From Streptomyces xylophagus (lineage in GTDB: Bacteria; Actinomycetota; Actinomycetes; Streptomycetales; Streptomycetaceae): a stretch of 64,000 nucleotides of DNA. Position numbers and translations under genes: made by a program. The stretch is taken from contig NZ_JNWO01000031.1 of the NCBI RefSeq assembly GCF_000716435.1, positions 51,926 through 115,925 of the forward strand, written 5' to 3'. How positions within the stretch are numbered: position 1 is the first letter of the stretch; every line of letters starts with the position of its first letter. The notes beneath the pieces were generated by a model, which made no database searches, was not told the DNA's origin, and saw only the letters and a list, made by a program, of their open reading frames with translations. Shown piece by piece: positions 9,538 to 20,291 of this stretch.

Positions 9538-10275
9538 CTACGTGCGCTCGGCTGTTACAACTCGCTGCAAGCAATACCTAACTCCACCGGCGACATACGC
9601 CGGAGAAACAACGTAAAGCACTGGCGTCTCGGGGTCAGACTTTCCCCACACACGCTGGCGTTCAGCGTTTATCGGATCACCCTCAAAGAACTCAAAGTCC
9701 CAAAATGGCCTATCCTTCATGGAATTAACCTCACTCAACAAAGCAACACCTTGCCTGAAGGCGTTATTCACATGTGCAGCCAAGGCATCACTCGACTTAG
9801 CCTTCACGATACGCCGAATTCGAGCCTCACTAGGCCGAACTCGGCCAAAAATCTCAAGGCAGAGCCTCTGGACTACGCGAGAAATCGATTCCCCGAAGTC
9901 CCCTTGCGGAGTCAGAGCCAAAGACCTGCGCGCCAACCCGAACAACACTTGCTCAACAAATCCCGCGTATTTCTCAGCCAAGAGACGGTGTCCCTCAGAT
10001 TGAAGATCATCAAGATCGTCCCGGTGGCGCGTCCACTGCGATAAAATACCATCAATTCGAACATCCACATCCGCCACTGAAGCCCGGAGCTTGGCCATCT
10101 CTCCTTGCACTTCCTGGAGCGTCTCTCGAAGCGAGCACACTTCCCTTTCAAGCTCTGAAATGCTTCGCTCGATCTCCTCGTCAGGCTCATCCACTCCAGA
10201 CCGCCCTATCTCACTAATCGAGATAGCTTCGTAGCCTTCGATCTCAGCAGCATCAGTCACAGAATTTCCATTCAT
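9538..10275 (-). CDS. GrpE-like coiled-coil protein of the Hsp70 operon
   Basis: This 245-residue protein has an acidic N-terminus (1-35), a long heptad-rich helix (about 33-100), a helical body (about 100-185) and a short C-terminal strand pair around VLYVVSPAYVAGG...CLQRVV (about 219-240). Long coiled coil, helical bundle and small beta end is the order seen in GrpE nucleotide-exchange factors, though I see no strict GrpE signature. Its ATG directly follows the Hsp70 stop (TGAATG, 10278-10273), so the two are translationally coupled. I infer a dedicated exchange factor or co-chaperone for the adjacent Hsp70. Its codon use is AT-richer than the core genes. Confidence 0.65.
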   Translation of the reverse strand: MNGNSVTDAAEIEGYEAISISEIGRSGVDEPDEEIERSISELEREVCSLRETLQEVQGEMAKLRASVADVDVRIDGILSQWTRHRDDLDDLQSEGHRLLAEKYAGFVEQVLFGLARRSLALTPQGDFGESISRVVQRLCLEIFGRVRPSEARIRRIVKAKSSDALAAHVNNAFRQGVALLSEVNSMKDRPFWDFEFFEGDPINAERQRVWGKSDPETPVLYVVSPAYVAGGVRYCLQRVVTAERT

Positions 10276-12012
10276 TCAGGACAGCGGAACAAAGTCCAAG
10301 TCAGCTTGCACCGACTCTCCGGTCTCTTTAACCGTAGCAGTTACCTTAATCTCTGTTTCCCCAAACTGCATCATCACATTGACGCCACGTTTTCCATGAG
10401 CAAGGTGCATTACACTAGATAGGTCGACAGTAACACTCCCTATCTTCTGGCAGTTACTTTCCGTGACATACTGCGGATACCCCCTGAGCGTGCCATACAC
10501 GTCAATCTGAATTTCTTTCTGCGTATCCCAGACTGGCGCTAGCGAGTGCTCCACCACCTCGTCCACCCTTACCGTCTGTCCTACAGTAACGAAAACGCAG
10601 AATCGATTTTTACATCTATCTGTCCCGTCAGGACCAGTAAACCTGAAATTTTCCGGATCAAATTGCGGACGAAACGTATTACTTGTATTGCATCCGTACG
10701 TGAGACGAGCTCGCCGCGCACGAACTTGTGGATTACAAGCGAAATAGACAGCTCCATAGAGAACAGCCACCTGAGGATCAGGCGGAACAATTACGTCTGC
10801 GCGTCCGTCTAGATGTTCCTCGAGCCGGCGCCGAAGGTACGGGGAGTTCCCGAAGCCTCCGACGAGCACGACTAGCTCCTTGCCCGGTGTATTCCGTCTC
10901 TGACGTTTCATCTCTTCCAGTTGCTTATCAACCAAACCGAGAACACCGGGAACGACGGCCTCGAATGCCTGACGAGCTTCATCAGGAGATACAACAATGG
11001 CGTCCGTGAATCCTTCCTGAACTTTCGACAGTGCAGCGCGAGAATCTTCATCGAGGCAGCGATCGAGTGCCAAAGGGATCTGTATATTGATCTCTTCAGT
11101 CTGCCCCACGGTGAAGTGAAGCTTTGCTCTTTCCCACTCATCGATCAGATCAATTATTACTGTGGGTTGCCGTTCCCTGATCCGCTCAAACGCTTCAAAT
11201 GACCCAAAGCGTGGCACGAGAATGTTCTCAACGAATGCGCGGTTGATGTACTCGGAACCAAATTTCCCTCCGCACTCACGACCGATCTCCTCTAAACTGT
11301 CGCCCGATATTGCGCGATAAGCAGTGATGTCGACGGTTCCGCCTCCACAATCCGCGACCACGAATCGCGATCCCGGAGACAAGAGACTTGCGCGCTTTCC
11401 TGTAAGCTTTGCTGTACGCACCCCAGAAACCCGCGCATAATGGGCTGCCACTTCAGGCTCGTAAGCCAGCAATAGACGCTTAGACTCGTTCGGGAAACCA
11501 GCAGCTTCAGCTGCTTCACGCATCAATTGCTTCTCATAGTCACCCCAAATAGCGGGAACCGTGACGCACCAACGGATCTCGTCTTCCGAAAAACCGCTCC
11601 TTTTAACCTCGTCGAGTACTTCTTCATAAATCTTCTCGAGATATAGAGTAATCAGCCTCTTTGTGTCATCCGGAGAAATCAACTCGGATGGAAGTTCCGG
11701 CTTATCGGCTGCTCCCTCAGTCATCGGAGCTAGGGACATCTTGAAAGCGCTCACGTAGCGACTTTTGTCACCTGCAGATCGGGAGTTGAAACGGCGGCGG
11801 GCATCATAGCCCCAAGCCTGCAAATCGCCACTCTCGTCAAACAAGAGTGCAGTTAGATTCTTCGGGTATGGAATTGGATGCGAAGGCCAGTGCATCCTCG
11901 GGTGAATTTCCCGACGCTGACTCCCATCCCTAACCTCATCAACGATCGTCCATGCATACCCAGTGCCATGAGTGCCGAAGTCCACCGCAACTGCGACCTT
12001 CTGCTTTTTCAC
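10276..12012 (-). CDS. HSPA12-like Hsp70 family ATPase
   Basis: This 578-residue protein has the actin/Hsp70 nucleotide-binding signatures: phosphate-1 AVDFGTHGTGYA (about 9-20), phosphate-2 VADCGGGTVDITAY (about 219-232) and the adenosine motif VVLVGGFGNSPYLRRRL (about 381-397). The CGGGTVD form and the short C-terminal beta-like domain (about 430-578, ending DLDFVPLS) resemble HSPA12-type Hsp70s rather than DnaK; the DnaK helical lid and EEVD-like tail are missing. It lies 6 bases after the upstream gene and is fused stop-to-start with the GrpE-like gene. This is a specialised chaperone or signalling ATPase, not the housekeeping DnaK. The sequence is AT-rich for this genome, which suggests transfer. 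Confidence 0.85.
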   Translation of the reverse strand: MKKQKVAVAVDFGTHGTGYAWTIVDEVRDGSQRREIHPRMHWPSHPIPYPKNLTALLFDESGDLQAWGYDARRRFNSRSAGDKSRYVSAFKMSLAPMTEGAADKPELPSELISPDDTKRLITLYLEKIYEEVLDEVKRSGFSEDEIRWCVTVPAIWGDYEKQLMREAAEAAGFPNESKRLLLAYEPEVAAHYARVSGVRTAKLTGKRASLLSPGSRFVVADCGGGTVDITAYRAISGDSLEEIGRECGGKFGSEYINRAFVENILVPRFGSFEAFERIRERQPTVIIDLIDEWERAKLHFTVGQTEEINIQIPLALDRCLDEDSRAALSKVQEGFTDAIVVSPDEARQAFEAVVPGVLGLVDKQLEEMKRQRRNTPGKELVVLVGGFGNSPYLRRRLEEHLDGRADVIVPPDPQVAVLYGAVYFACNPQVRARRARLTYGCNTSNTFRPQFDPENFRFTGPDGTDRCKNRFCVFVTVGQTVRVDEVVEHSLAPVWDTQKEIQIDVYGTLRGYPQYVTESNCQKIGSVTVDLSSVMHLAHGKRGVNVMMQFGETEIKVTATVKETGESVQADLDFVPLS

Positions 12013-12018
12013 AAGACG

Positions 12019-13209
12019 TCACCACCCCAAAGATCGCATAGTTGACCGGTAAGCAATCATCTCAAGGAGCCTGGATGCCCTGGCTACTTGCGATGCATCA
12101 CCTACTTCCCTGAGTACATCAAGGAGAAGCCGAGCTTTAGATGTGCCAATGACCGAGGTGTCGGAGTTTTCGCAGATATTCATTGCGTTGAGAGCGAAAT
12201 TTCTAGCCTCATCCACGAATTGAGCATCCCTACACAGGACTGCTTGTTCGATACGTCCAGTGACTCCTTCGACCCTCCTTCTCTGAATCGCAACCTCGTA
12301 GGCCGAAATCAAGCCCAGTACCATAGCTCGCCGTTCCAGTCCCATATTTTCCGGAAGCGTCCTATGGATATAGGGCGACCTACCGTAATTAGCCAGGTGG
12401 AACCACTCGCCCAGCAGGCCGATGGTGAGAGCTGTTGAATATCCAAGCTCGTCCTCAAAAGCGAGTCGGTTTGCTCGCTTAACTTCCTCATCCGCGCTAT
12501 TCTGCGGAAGCGTCAAAGGTGGAAAGTTTACTTGAATAGATTGATTACTAGAATCCACTATATTCCAAGCCGTAAGACTAGGCCACACTCTCTTACCTGC
12601 TTGAACGTCTCCATATACAAGTATTACTGGCAGGTCACTAAGAGCCCTTTGGAGGAGCGCAACATCGAGATCAGTCTGCCTTAATGGCCTCTTCATTGTG
12701 CCATCCATAGAGCCAACGTCAGCTGCCCACTGAGAGTTCACCCAGGCCCGACGAATGGCTACTCTGAAAGCATGAGGGCCATCATCGTTCCCTTCTCTGT
12801 TAAGTTCATCGTGAAAGAATGGAGCAACTAGGAGTACTGGCCGTGATCCGTCATTAGTTGCCTCGCAGACCCATTCCCGGAGTTCCTGAGCAGTGCAAGA
12901 GAAGGGTGAATTTTCGATATCTCGATCGATCTTGTCCTGAGCTGTTTTAACCTGAATGCTGATCTGCGCTTGTCGCCAGTCCCGATCCACCTCATACCGG
13001 TTACTGCGACTCGCTTCTTCTGCCCGGACAGTTGCAGCACGCTCTTCGCGTTCGGCATTTCTGACTTCAGCAGCTGCCGCCTCGTTCTCCCGCAATAGGT
13101 GTGCAAACTGCTGTTGATCGAAGTAGGTACCATCCCGCTTCATTTTGTAGACCTCGAGCAGGCGTCCACTCAGATCCGTGATACCTCGAAACATTCCAGC
13201 CGACAGCAA
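12019..13209 (-). CDS. Unknown protein, first gene of the Hsp70 operon
   Basis: The 396-residue product is not recognised. Residues about 35-100 are charged and helical, likely coiled coil (rich in Glu/Arg/Ala). A middle segment (about 120-240) has alternating hydrophobic strands and helices, including SRPVLLVAPFF and LPVILVYGDVQAGKRVW, an alpha/beta pattern without a proper Walker A. The remainder (about 240-396) is helical, possibly a repeat scaffold. No signal peptide or membrane span is obvious. It is the promoter-proximal gene of a three-gene operon with the Hsp70 and GrpE-like genes, which suggests a client, adaptor or effector handled by the chaperone. The function is unknown. Confidence 0.65.
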   Translation of the reverse strand: MLSAGMFRGITDLSGRLLEVYKMKRDGTYFDQQQFAHLLRENEAAAAEVRNAEREERAATVRAEEASRSNRYEVDRDWRQAQISIQVKTAQDKIDRDIENSPFSCTAQELREWVCEATNDGSRPVLLVAPFFHDELNREGNDDGPHAFRVAIRRAWVNSQWAADVGSMDGTMKRPLRQTDLDVALLQRALSDLPVILVYGDVQAGKRVWPSLTAWNIVDSSNQSIQVNFPPLTLPQNSADEEVKRANRLAFEDELGYSTALTIGLLGEWFHLANYGRSPYIHRTLPENMGLERRAMVLGLISAYEVAIQRRRVEGVTGRIEQAVLCRDAQFVDEARNFALNAMNICENSDTSVIGTSKARLLLDVLREVGDASQVARASRLLEMIAYRSTMRSLGW

Positions 13210-13360
13210 CGCACTACTTCCTCTCGCCCCGTGAAGTGTGATTCTAGAAGTGCGCTGTTCCAGATGTCTTGGTTTTCGCGCAAATCTTCAGCTAGATGGC
13301 CAAATCCCGCTACTCCGTTGCCCATCGCTTCGCAGATGGCTCGCCTTGATCCTTCTTGAC

Positions 13361-13385
13361 GGTCCGCCGACTGAGTCGGTGGACC
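13361..13385. repeat. Inverted repeat downstream of IS1380 relic
   Basis: An 11-base arm at 13361-13371 pairs with 13375-13385 with one mismatch and a 3-base loop, followed by GTTTT on the plus strand. It may be the end of the decayed IS or a terminator. No gene is seen between 13210 and about 13440 apart from the presumed promoter of the Hsp70 operon. Confidence 0.4.
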
Positions 13386-13439
13386 GTTTTCACTTTCGGC
13401 TGCTGCTTCCGGGCAGGTCGGCGGACCGAGTGTCGCGTG

Positions 13440-14345
13440 GGGTGGGCGCCGGATTCCACTGCTCCGGGTGACAGTGGTACTGCTCGAAGGAGTAGGCAGG
13501 CTGCTGGTCAGCCAGGGTTTGGCAGAAGTACGAGCCGTGCGAGAGCAGGGGTGATCTCCCCTCTCTAGGGCCAGTGATGGGCGAGGCGGAATGTACGACG
13601 CTGGCGGTGGTGACGAGCTGGGCGGCCGCAGAGAACATGCGGACTCGGAGGCGACGAGGTTCCCAGAGGCGTGTTCTGCCGGTCAGAGTGAGCGCGGGCA
13701 TCCAGTTCGGCAGGTCGAGAGGCTCTGAACGATCTCCAGCCAAAACTTGTTCTGTGCGGTGTCGTACAGTGGCAGGCTTCGCAGGCCCGTCGCGCGGGCA
13801 GCCCGGATGCGGTCCTCGGCTCGGGACCACAGCCGGTGGCAAAGTTAGAGTTCGGCGGTGGGCCGACCAGCAGTCTTTGGTGGCGAAGCAGGTGAGCCGC
13901 ATGCCGTCGGCTTCTGCGATCCTCAACTGGGCACCGGGATAGGGTCTGCGGACGATCAGCCGCAGGCCCTTCAGCTACCCGATAAGGATGCCGCCGGTGA
14001 GTCCCGCGGCACAGGCCCCGTCGCTGAACTCGCCGTCCGATTCGGTGGCCGAGTCCAGGCCGATCTCGGGATCCTGAGGACGTGCTGGTGGATGGCCTCG
14101 GTGATGACCAAGCCGACCGAGTCGGACAGCCAGCGGCTACGCGGGGGCGAGCCAGGCGACGAACTCATGAGTACCGCCCGCGGAAAGTCCGTCTCATCGA
14201 GACGCCCCCGCCAGAGACCGCCCACGCCACGCAGGTGGTCGAAGATGCCGCGTCGCGTCACCACGTTGCTCCGCGGCATGCCGCGCGACGCCGACAAAGT
14301 TCGGACTCAGTCATGCACCCAGGATGAACGTCATCAGACTCACCA
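13440..14345 (-). pseudogene. IS1380-family transposase relic
   Basis: Fragments in several frames on the minus strand match the order of an IS1380-type transposase as I remember the family. These are a segment around ITEAIHQHVLRIPRSAW (near 14100), RRPYPGAQLRIAEADGMRL then TCFATKD (near 13900), AEDRIRAARATGLRSLPLYD (near 13800), and LTGRTRLWEPRRLRVRMFSA (near 13680). Several frameshifts and a large internal loss mean it cannot be functional. It bounds the island on the right, between the Hsp70 operon and the core gene ychF. Confidence 0.72.
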
Positions 14346-14530
14346 GGCAGGCAACCGACGACTCTTGAGCCTGTTGGTTTTAGCGAGCAGCGTCGCTACC
14401 CGAGCCCCAACATGATGAGTCCGGCGCACCTTTTAAGCCTGCTCAGGTCCGGGGGTTCCTGACAACGAAGGCGCCACGCCGTCCTTCAATTTCAGAGAGA
14501 TATACGCCCCAGGGCTGGAGGTCCAGCGAG
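14346..14530. other. Island/core junction, no gene seen
   Basis: This stretch lies between the IS1380 relic and the hairpins downstream of ychF. A minus-strand fragment around 14440-14530 stays open for about 28 codons but has no start of its own. I searched by eye for a direct repeat of the 5850-6240 region that could mark att sites and found none. Confidence 0.35.
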
Positions 14531-14576
14531 ATGGCTGACGGGGCCGGAACCAACTCGTTCCGGCCCCGTCAGCCAT
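14531..14576. terminator. Perfect 20-bp hairpin downstream of ychF
   Basis: The arm 14531-14550 is the exact reverse complement of 14557-14576, with a 6-base loop (14551-14556). It lies about 50 bases past the ychF stop and is GC-rich, so it probably ends the ychF transcript and insulates it from the island. Confidence 0.75.
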
Positions 14577-14587
14577 CTGCACTTTTG

Positions 14588-14622
14588 AACTGAACTCCAC
14601 CACGTCGTTGATGTGGTGGAGT

Positions 14623-14628
<6 letters not shown>
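14588..14628. terminator. 16-bp hairpin overlapping the ychF stop
   Basis: The arm 14588-14603 pairs perfectly with 14613-14628 around a 9-base loop. The right arm contains the last codon and stop of ychF. A partial third copy of the arm (GAACTCCACCAC) occurs again just inside the gene near 14640, encoding part of VVEF. Confidence 0.7.
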
Positions 14629-15711
<1,083 letters not shown>

Positions 15712-15902
15712 GTTGCGACTTCCCGTACGTGAGAGGCGTGAGAGCGATGGAGGGGACCTACGGGGACTGGGTCCCGGGGCCGATCCACCAGTCTACGGCG
15801 TGACCCGCCCCGTCCCGGCTTCGCGTCGAACACCTGGCCAAGCTCTGCTCATCGGCGTGTCCCAGGGCCCATTCGGCACATAAACCGACCTAAGTTGGTC
15901 CA

Positions 15903-16478
15903 GTGGAGCAACACAGGACACGACCCCCACAGCCCGGCGCAAGACGCGGGGCCCCGCCCCTGCCCCCGCAGGCGGGCCGGGGCCCGAACGGCGGCCCGGC
16001 CCGCACCCCCCGCCCGGGACCGCAGGCACGCGGCACCGCGCAGCGCCGTCCGGCGGCCGTACGACGCCCGGGTCCTACGGCGGCCCCGACCGGGCGCCGG
16101 CTGCCGAACCCTCGGCTCACCGGGCTCGGCGGCGGTCTGTTCTGCGCGGCCGTGATGTTCGTGCTCGGGCTTCTCGACCAGGTGCTTTTCGGGGCGTCGC
16201 TGACCGTGTACGGCGTGCTGTTCCTGCCGGTGTGCGTGCTGACCGCGGTCTGGATCCGGCGGGGTGACCTGCTGACCGCGCCGGTCGTCGTACCGATCGC
16301 CTTCGCCGTCGGCCTGTTCCCGGTCGCCGACGGCAGCGGCGGCCTCGGCAACCGCCTGATGGGCCTTGTCACCGGCCTCGCCACCCAGGCCGGCTGGCTC
16401 TACGGCGGCACGCTCGTCGCGGGGCTGATCGCGACGGTCCGCAGGATCCGCCTGCTGAACCGGCGCCGACGCGCGTGA
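15903..16478 (+). CDS. DUF6542-type small membrane protein
   Basis: This 191-residue protein has a Pro/Arg-rich cytoplasmic N-terminus (about 1-68) followed by four hydrophobic segments (about 72-98, 100-118, 122-142, 155-178) and a basic tail. I associate this plan with the actinobacterial DUF6542 family; the function is unknown. The GTG at 15903 is divergent from ychF, and the 190-base gap must carry both promoters. Confidence 0.65.
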   Translation: MEQHRTRPPQPGARRGAPPLPPQAGRGPNGGPARTPRPGPQARGTAQRRPAAVRRPGPTAAPTGRRLPNPRLTGLGGGLFCAAVMFVLGLLDQVLFGASLTVYGVLFLPVCVLTAVWIRRGDLLTAPVVVPIAFAVGLFPVADGSGGLGNRLMGLVTGLATQAGWLYGGTLVAGLIATVRRIRLLNRRRRA

Positions 16479-16939
16479 CGGTCGGGCGGTCCCGCGGGGC
16501 TGGTTTCTGAAGGGTGGTCCGGGGGTCCAGGGGGTGGTTCTGGAGCCGGTTCCGGGGCACGGTGGTTCCACCAGTACCGGTCCTGGGCGGGCGGTCCGGG
16601 GAGCGGAGCCCGATCCGAGGAACGTGCCGCGTCGACCGCGCCGTCCGAACCCGCGTGCTCGGCGGCCGACGCCGCCGCTTCTTCGCGCAGGTCCCAGCGG
16701 AGTTCCCTGGCCTTCGCAGACTCCCCGCCTCGCAACCGACGCCCACCGAACTCCGGACCTCAGACCTCAGACCTCGGACCCCGGACCCCGGACCCCGGGC
16801 TTCGTCCCCCGGGCTTCGTCCCCCGAGCCCGAACCCCGGCCCTCGGACTCCGGCCGCCTGGCACCCACGCCGATCGGGTACCGCCCAGATCCCGCCACCC
16901 GGGCCCCGGGGACCCCTGCCCCAGTCGTCCCCCGCCGCC
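16479..16939. repeat. Intergenic region with short degenerate repeats
   Basis: About 460 bases without a supported gene, between two convergent genes. Around 16755-16840 there are head-to-tail short units of the form GACCTCA, then GACCCCG, then GGGCTTCGTCCCCC (twice). These low-complexity units open long spurious frames on both strands. No rho-independent terminator was recognised with confidence. Confidence 0.5.
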
Positions 16940-17686
16940 CTAGTCGTCCCCCGCCGCATGCATCGCCGCCCCCACGATCCCCGCGTTGTTCTGCAACTGC
17001 GCCGGGACGATCTCGGCCTTGATGTCCTCGATGAAGTGCAGGAACTTGTCGGCCTTGCGGCTGACTCCGCCGCCGATGATGAACAGCTCGGGAGAGAACA
17101 GCATCTCGACGTGGGCGAGGTACTTCTGGACGCGGTTGGCCCAGTGCTCCCAGGTCAGCTCGCCGTCCTCCTTGGCCTTGCTGGAGGCCTTCTTCTCGGC
17201 GTCGTGGCCGTTCAGCTCGAGGTGGCCCAGCTCCGTGTTCGGGACGAGGATGCCGTTGACGAACAGCGCGCTGCCGATGCCCGTGCCGAAGGTCAGCAGG
17301 ATCACCGTGCCCTTGCGGCCCTGGCCGGCGCCGAAGTGCATCTCGGCGACGCCCGCCGCGTCCGCGTCGTTGACGACGGTCACCGGGAGGCCGCCGAGTC
17401 TGTCCCTGAACAGCGCGCCCGCGTCCTTGTCGATCCAGCTCTTGTCGACGTTCGCCGCCGTACGGATCGTGGCACCGCCGGTGACCACGCCCGGAAACGT
17501 GAGCCCGACCGGTCCCGTCCAGCCGAAGTGCTCGACGACTTCCTTCACGCCGTCGGCGACCCCGTCCGGCGTCGCCGGGTGCGGGGTCAGCACTTTGTAC
17601 CGCTCTTGGGTCAAATCGCCCTTGTCCAGGTCCACAGGGGCGCCCTTGATCCCGGATCCACCGATGTCCACGCCGAAGATCTGCAT
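16940..17686 (-). CDS. ppgK: Polyphosphate glucokinase
   Basis: This 248-residue ROK-family kinase phosphorylates glucose using polyphosphate (or ATP in some members). It shows the N-terminal phosphate loop [16 protein letters not shown], the [10 protein letters not shown] segment with the catalytic Asp in a glucokinase-type motif, and [14 protein letters not shown] with LGHLELNG. The short length, without the CxCGxxGC zinc site of other ROK sugar kinases, fits PpgK. The start ATG at 17686 lies about 30 bases from the ispH stop, so the two may be one transcription unit. Streptomyces homologs supply glucose 6-phosphate during growth on glucose. Confidence 0.95.
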   Translation of the reverse strand: MQIFGVDIGGSGIKGAPVDLDKGDLTQERYKVLTPHPATPDGVADGVKEVVEHFGWTGPVGLTFPGVVTGGATIRTAANVDKSWIDKDAGALFRDRLGGLPVTVVNDADAAGVAEMHFGAGQGRKGTVILLTFGTGIGSALFVNGILVPNTELGHLELNGHDAEKKASSKAKEDGELTWEHWANRVQKYLAHVEMLFSPELFIIGGGVSRKADKFLHFIEDIKAEIVPAQLQNNAGIVGAAMHAAGDD

Positions 17687-17715
17687 GGATCCACGCTACG
17701 ACGAACGACTGACAG

Positions 17716-18741
17716 TCACTGCCCGGAGGGGGTCGAACGGTCCGGACCCGTGCGCTCGGCGACCAGTGCCGCCGCCTCTTCGCGCAGGTCACGACGGAGT
17801 TCCTTGGGCAGCGAGAACGTGATGGACTCCTCGGCCGCCTTGACCAGCTCGACGTCCTCGTAGCCGCGCCCGGACAGCCACTCCAGGACCTGCTCGACCA
17901 GGATCTCCGGCACGGAGGCGCCCGAGGTCACGCCGACCGTGGTCACGCCCTCCAGCCAGGCCTCCTCGATCTCGTCGGCGAAGTCCACGAGATACGCGGC
18001 GCCGGCGCCGGCCAGCTTGGCGACCTCGACGAGCCGGATCGAGTTGGAGGAGTTCCTCGAGCCGACCACGATCACCAGGTCGGCCTCCTCGCCCATCTGC
18101 TTCACGGCGAGCTGGCGGTTCTGCGTGGCGTAGCAGATGTCGTCGCTGGGCGGGGAGATGAGCTGCGGGAACTTCTCCTTCAGCGCGTCCACCGTCTCCA
18201 TGGTCTCGTCGACCGAGAGAGTGGTCTGGGACAGCCATACGACCCTGGACGGGTCCCGCACCTCGACCTTGGCGACGTCGGACGGGCCGTCGACCAGGGT
18301 GATGTGGTCGGGGGCCTCCCCGGAGGTGCCGATGACCTCCTCGTGGCCCTCGTGCCCGATGAGGAGGATGTCGAAGTCGTCGTTGGCGAACCGGACGGCT
18401 TCCTTGTGGACCTTGGTCACCAGGGGGCAGGTCGCGTCGATGGTGGCGAGATTGCCCCGCTTGGCCTCGTCGTGGACGACGGGCGCCACGCCGTGCGCGG
18501 AGAACATCACGATGTTCCCCTCGGGGACCTCCTCGGTCCGCTCGACGAAGATCGCGCCCTTCTTCTCCAGCGTCTGCACGACGTACTTGTTGTGCACGAT
18601 CTCGTGCCGGACATAGATCGGAGCCCCGTACTGCTCCAGGGCTTTCTCGACGGCGATCACGGCGCGGTCCACGCCCGCGCAGTAGCCCCGGGGGGCGGCG
18701 AGCAGGACACGGCGGCCAGGCGAAGCAGTCATGCGTCCCAT
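17716..18741 (-). CDS. ispH: 4-hydroxy-3-methylbut-2-enyl diphosphate reductase IspH
   Basis: This 341-residue iron-sulfur enzyme catalyses the last step of the MEP isoprenoid pathway, making IPP and DMAPP. The three cluster Cys lie in [22 protein letters not shown] and [10 protein letters not shown]; the catalytic Glu motif TEEVPEGN and the substrate motif GSRNSSNS are present. Two start codons are possible (ATG at 18741 or at 18732); the longer is kept because I recall Streptomyces homologs beginning [11 protein letters not shown]. It is divergent from the APC permease gene. Confidence 0.97.
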   Translation of the reverse strand: MGRMTASPGRRVLLAAPRGYCAGVDRAVIAVEKALEQYGAPIYVRHEIVHNKYVVQTLEKKGAIFVERTEEVPEGNIVMFSAHGVAPVVHDEAKRGNLATIDATCPLVTKVHKEAVRFANDDFDILLIGHEGHEEVIGTSGEAPDHITLVDGPSDVAKVEVRDPSRVVWLSQTTLSVDETMETVDALKEKFPQLISPPSDDICYATQNRQLAVKQMGEEADLVIVVGSRNSSNSIRLVEVAKLAGAGAAYLVDFADEIEEAWLEGVTTVGVTSGASVPEILVEQVLEWLSGRGYEDVELVKAAEESITFSLPKELRRDLREEAAALVAERTGPDRSTPSGQ

Positions 18742-18850
18742 CGTAAGGCCGCGCTCGACGGGTCAAAGATCGCGTCCTTGGGGAGACTGGCCGTGGAGTG
18801 GGAGTTGAGTGCGAGGGGTGGGGCCGGGCACGACGTACGGGAGACGCGAG

Positions 18851-20233
18851 ATGGCGGACACGGACACGGACACAACGACCAGTGCCGGCGAGGGACCTCA
18901 CCTGCGGCGCAGTCTCGGTTTCCGGGATCTCGTCGTCTACGGGCTGCTGTTCATCGCCCCCATGGCACCGGTCGGCGTGTTCGGCACCCTGGACGCCAAG
19001 TCGCACGGCGCCGTCGCGCTGGTCTATGTCGTCGCCACGGTCGCGATGGCGTTCACCGCTTTCAGCTACGCGCAGATGGTGCGGGTCGTCCCCCAGGCGG
19101 GGTCGGTGTTCGCCTACGCGCGCGTGGGGCTCGGCAGGGAGGCCGGGTTCATCGCCGGCTGGATGGCGATGCTGGACTACATCCTGATCCCCGCCGTCGC
19201 CTACCTCTTCTCCGGGATCGCCATGAACGCGCTGGTCCCGGAGGTCTCCCGCTGGGTGTGGACCGCGCTGGCCGTCGTCGTCACCACCTGCCTCAACCTC
19301 TGGGGGGTGCGGGCCGCCGCGCGCGTGGGCTTCCTGGTCCTCGCGATGGAGATCGTCGTCCTGGTCATCTTCGTCGTGTCGGCGATCGTCGTCCTCGCGC
19401 GCGACGGCGCCGAACGGGGCTGGCTGTCACCGCTGTCCGGGGACGGCACCCAGGGCGCGTTCGCGCTGTCGGCGGTGATCGGCGCGGTCTCGGTCGCCGT
19501 CCTCTCCTACCTGGGCTTCGACGCGGTCGCCACCTTCGCGGAGGAGGTCACCGGCGGCTCCGAGAAGGTCGCCAGGGCGCTGTTGTTCTGCCTCGCCCTC
19601 GCCGGTGTGCTGTTCATCGCCCAGACGTACCTGGTCGCTCTCCTGGAGCCGACGACGTCCGCACAGCTCGCCGCCGACGCGGGCAAGCAGGGATCGGCGT
19701 TCTACGACGCGGTCGACGTCTCGGTCGGCAACTGGCTGCACAACCTGGTGGCCGTCAGCAAGGCCATCGGCGCGGCGTTCGCGGCACTGGTCGGGCAGGC
19801 CGCGGCGGCCCGCCTGGTGTTCGCGATGGCCCGCGACCGACGGCTGCCGCGCGCCCTGTCGAAGACGGACTCCGGGGTACCGCGGATCGCCCTCCTCAGC
19901 GCGGCGGTCATCACCCTGATCGCCGCGGTCTGGGCCGCCCGGCGCGACGACGGTCTCGACCACCTGGTGTCGGTCGTCGACATCGGCGCGCTGACCGCCT
20001 TCACGCTGCTGCACGCAAGCGTGGTGGGCTGGTTCGCAGTACGGCGCCGGGGCGGGCCGGTGGTGTGGTGGCGGCACGTGCTGGTACCGGTGCTGGGGGC
20101 GGCGATCACCGTCGCGGTGATCGTGGAGGCCTCCGGTACGGCACAGGTGGTGGGTGCGATCTGGCTGGCGGTGGGGCTGGCGGTGCTCGCGGTGCAGGGC
20201 AACCGGAACAAGGCCGACACGGGGATCAGTTGA
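18851..20233 (+). CDS. APC-family amino acid/amine permease
   Basis: This 460-residue integral membrane protein has about 12 hydrophobic segments. It belongs to the amino acid-polyamine-organocation family, judged by the N-terminal [23 protein letters not shown] region and the Gly-rich first helix typical of these transporters. It lacks any attached soluble domain. The ATG at 18851 is preferred over an in-frame upstream start at 18809, because the intervening residues are not conserved-looking and GGGAGACG precedes the chosen start. The substrate cannot be told from sequence; related actinobacterial members carry amino acids or amines. Confidence 0.88.
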   Translation: MADTDTDTTTSAGEGPHLRRSLGFRDLVVYGLLFIAPMAPVGVFGTLDAKSHGAVALVYVVATVAMAFTAFSYAQMVRVVPQAGSVFAYARVGLGREAGFIAGWMAMLDYILIPAVAYLFSGIAMNALVPEVSRWVWTALAVVVTTCLNLWGVRAAARVGFLVLAMEIVVLVIFVVSAIVVLARDGAERGWLSPLSGDGTQGAFALSAVIGAVSVAVLSYLGFDAVATFAEEVTGGSEKVARALLFCLALAGVLFIAQTYLVALLEPTTSAQLAADAGKQGSAFYDAVDVSVGNWLHNLVAVSKAIGAAFAALVGQAAAARLVFAMARDRRLPRALSKTDSGVPRIALLSAAVITLIAAVWAARRDDGLDHLVSVVDIGALTAFTLLHASVVGWFAVRRRGGPVVWWRHVLVPVLGAAITVAVIVEASGTAQVVGAIWLAVGLAVLAVQGNRNKADTGIS

Positions 20234-20291
20234 GGGTCACACGCTCCTCACCTCGACCGCGTTGTCAGAGACGGCCGTTACTCTCGGGCGC

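Noticed and set aside
14433..14530. Short frame at the island/core edge
   Set aside because: About 28 codons without a start codon or recognisable domain; probably a remnant of island DNA.
20154..20291. Longer start for xseA
   Set aside because: The extension runs through the end of the permease gene in another frame and is not conserved-looking; the ATG at 20292 fits the family.
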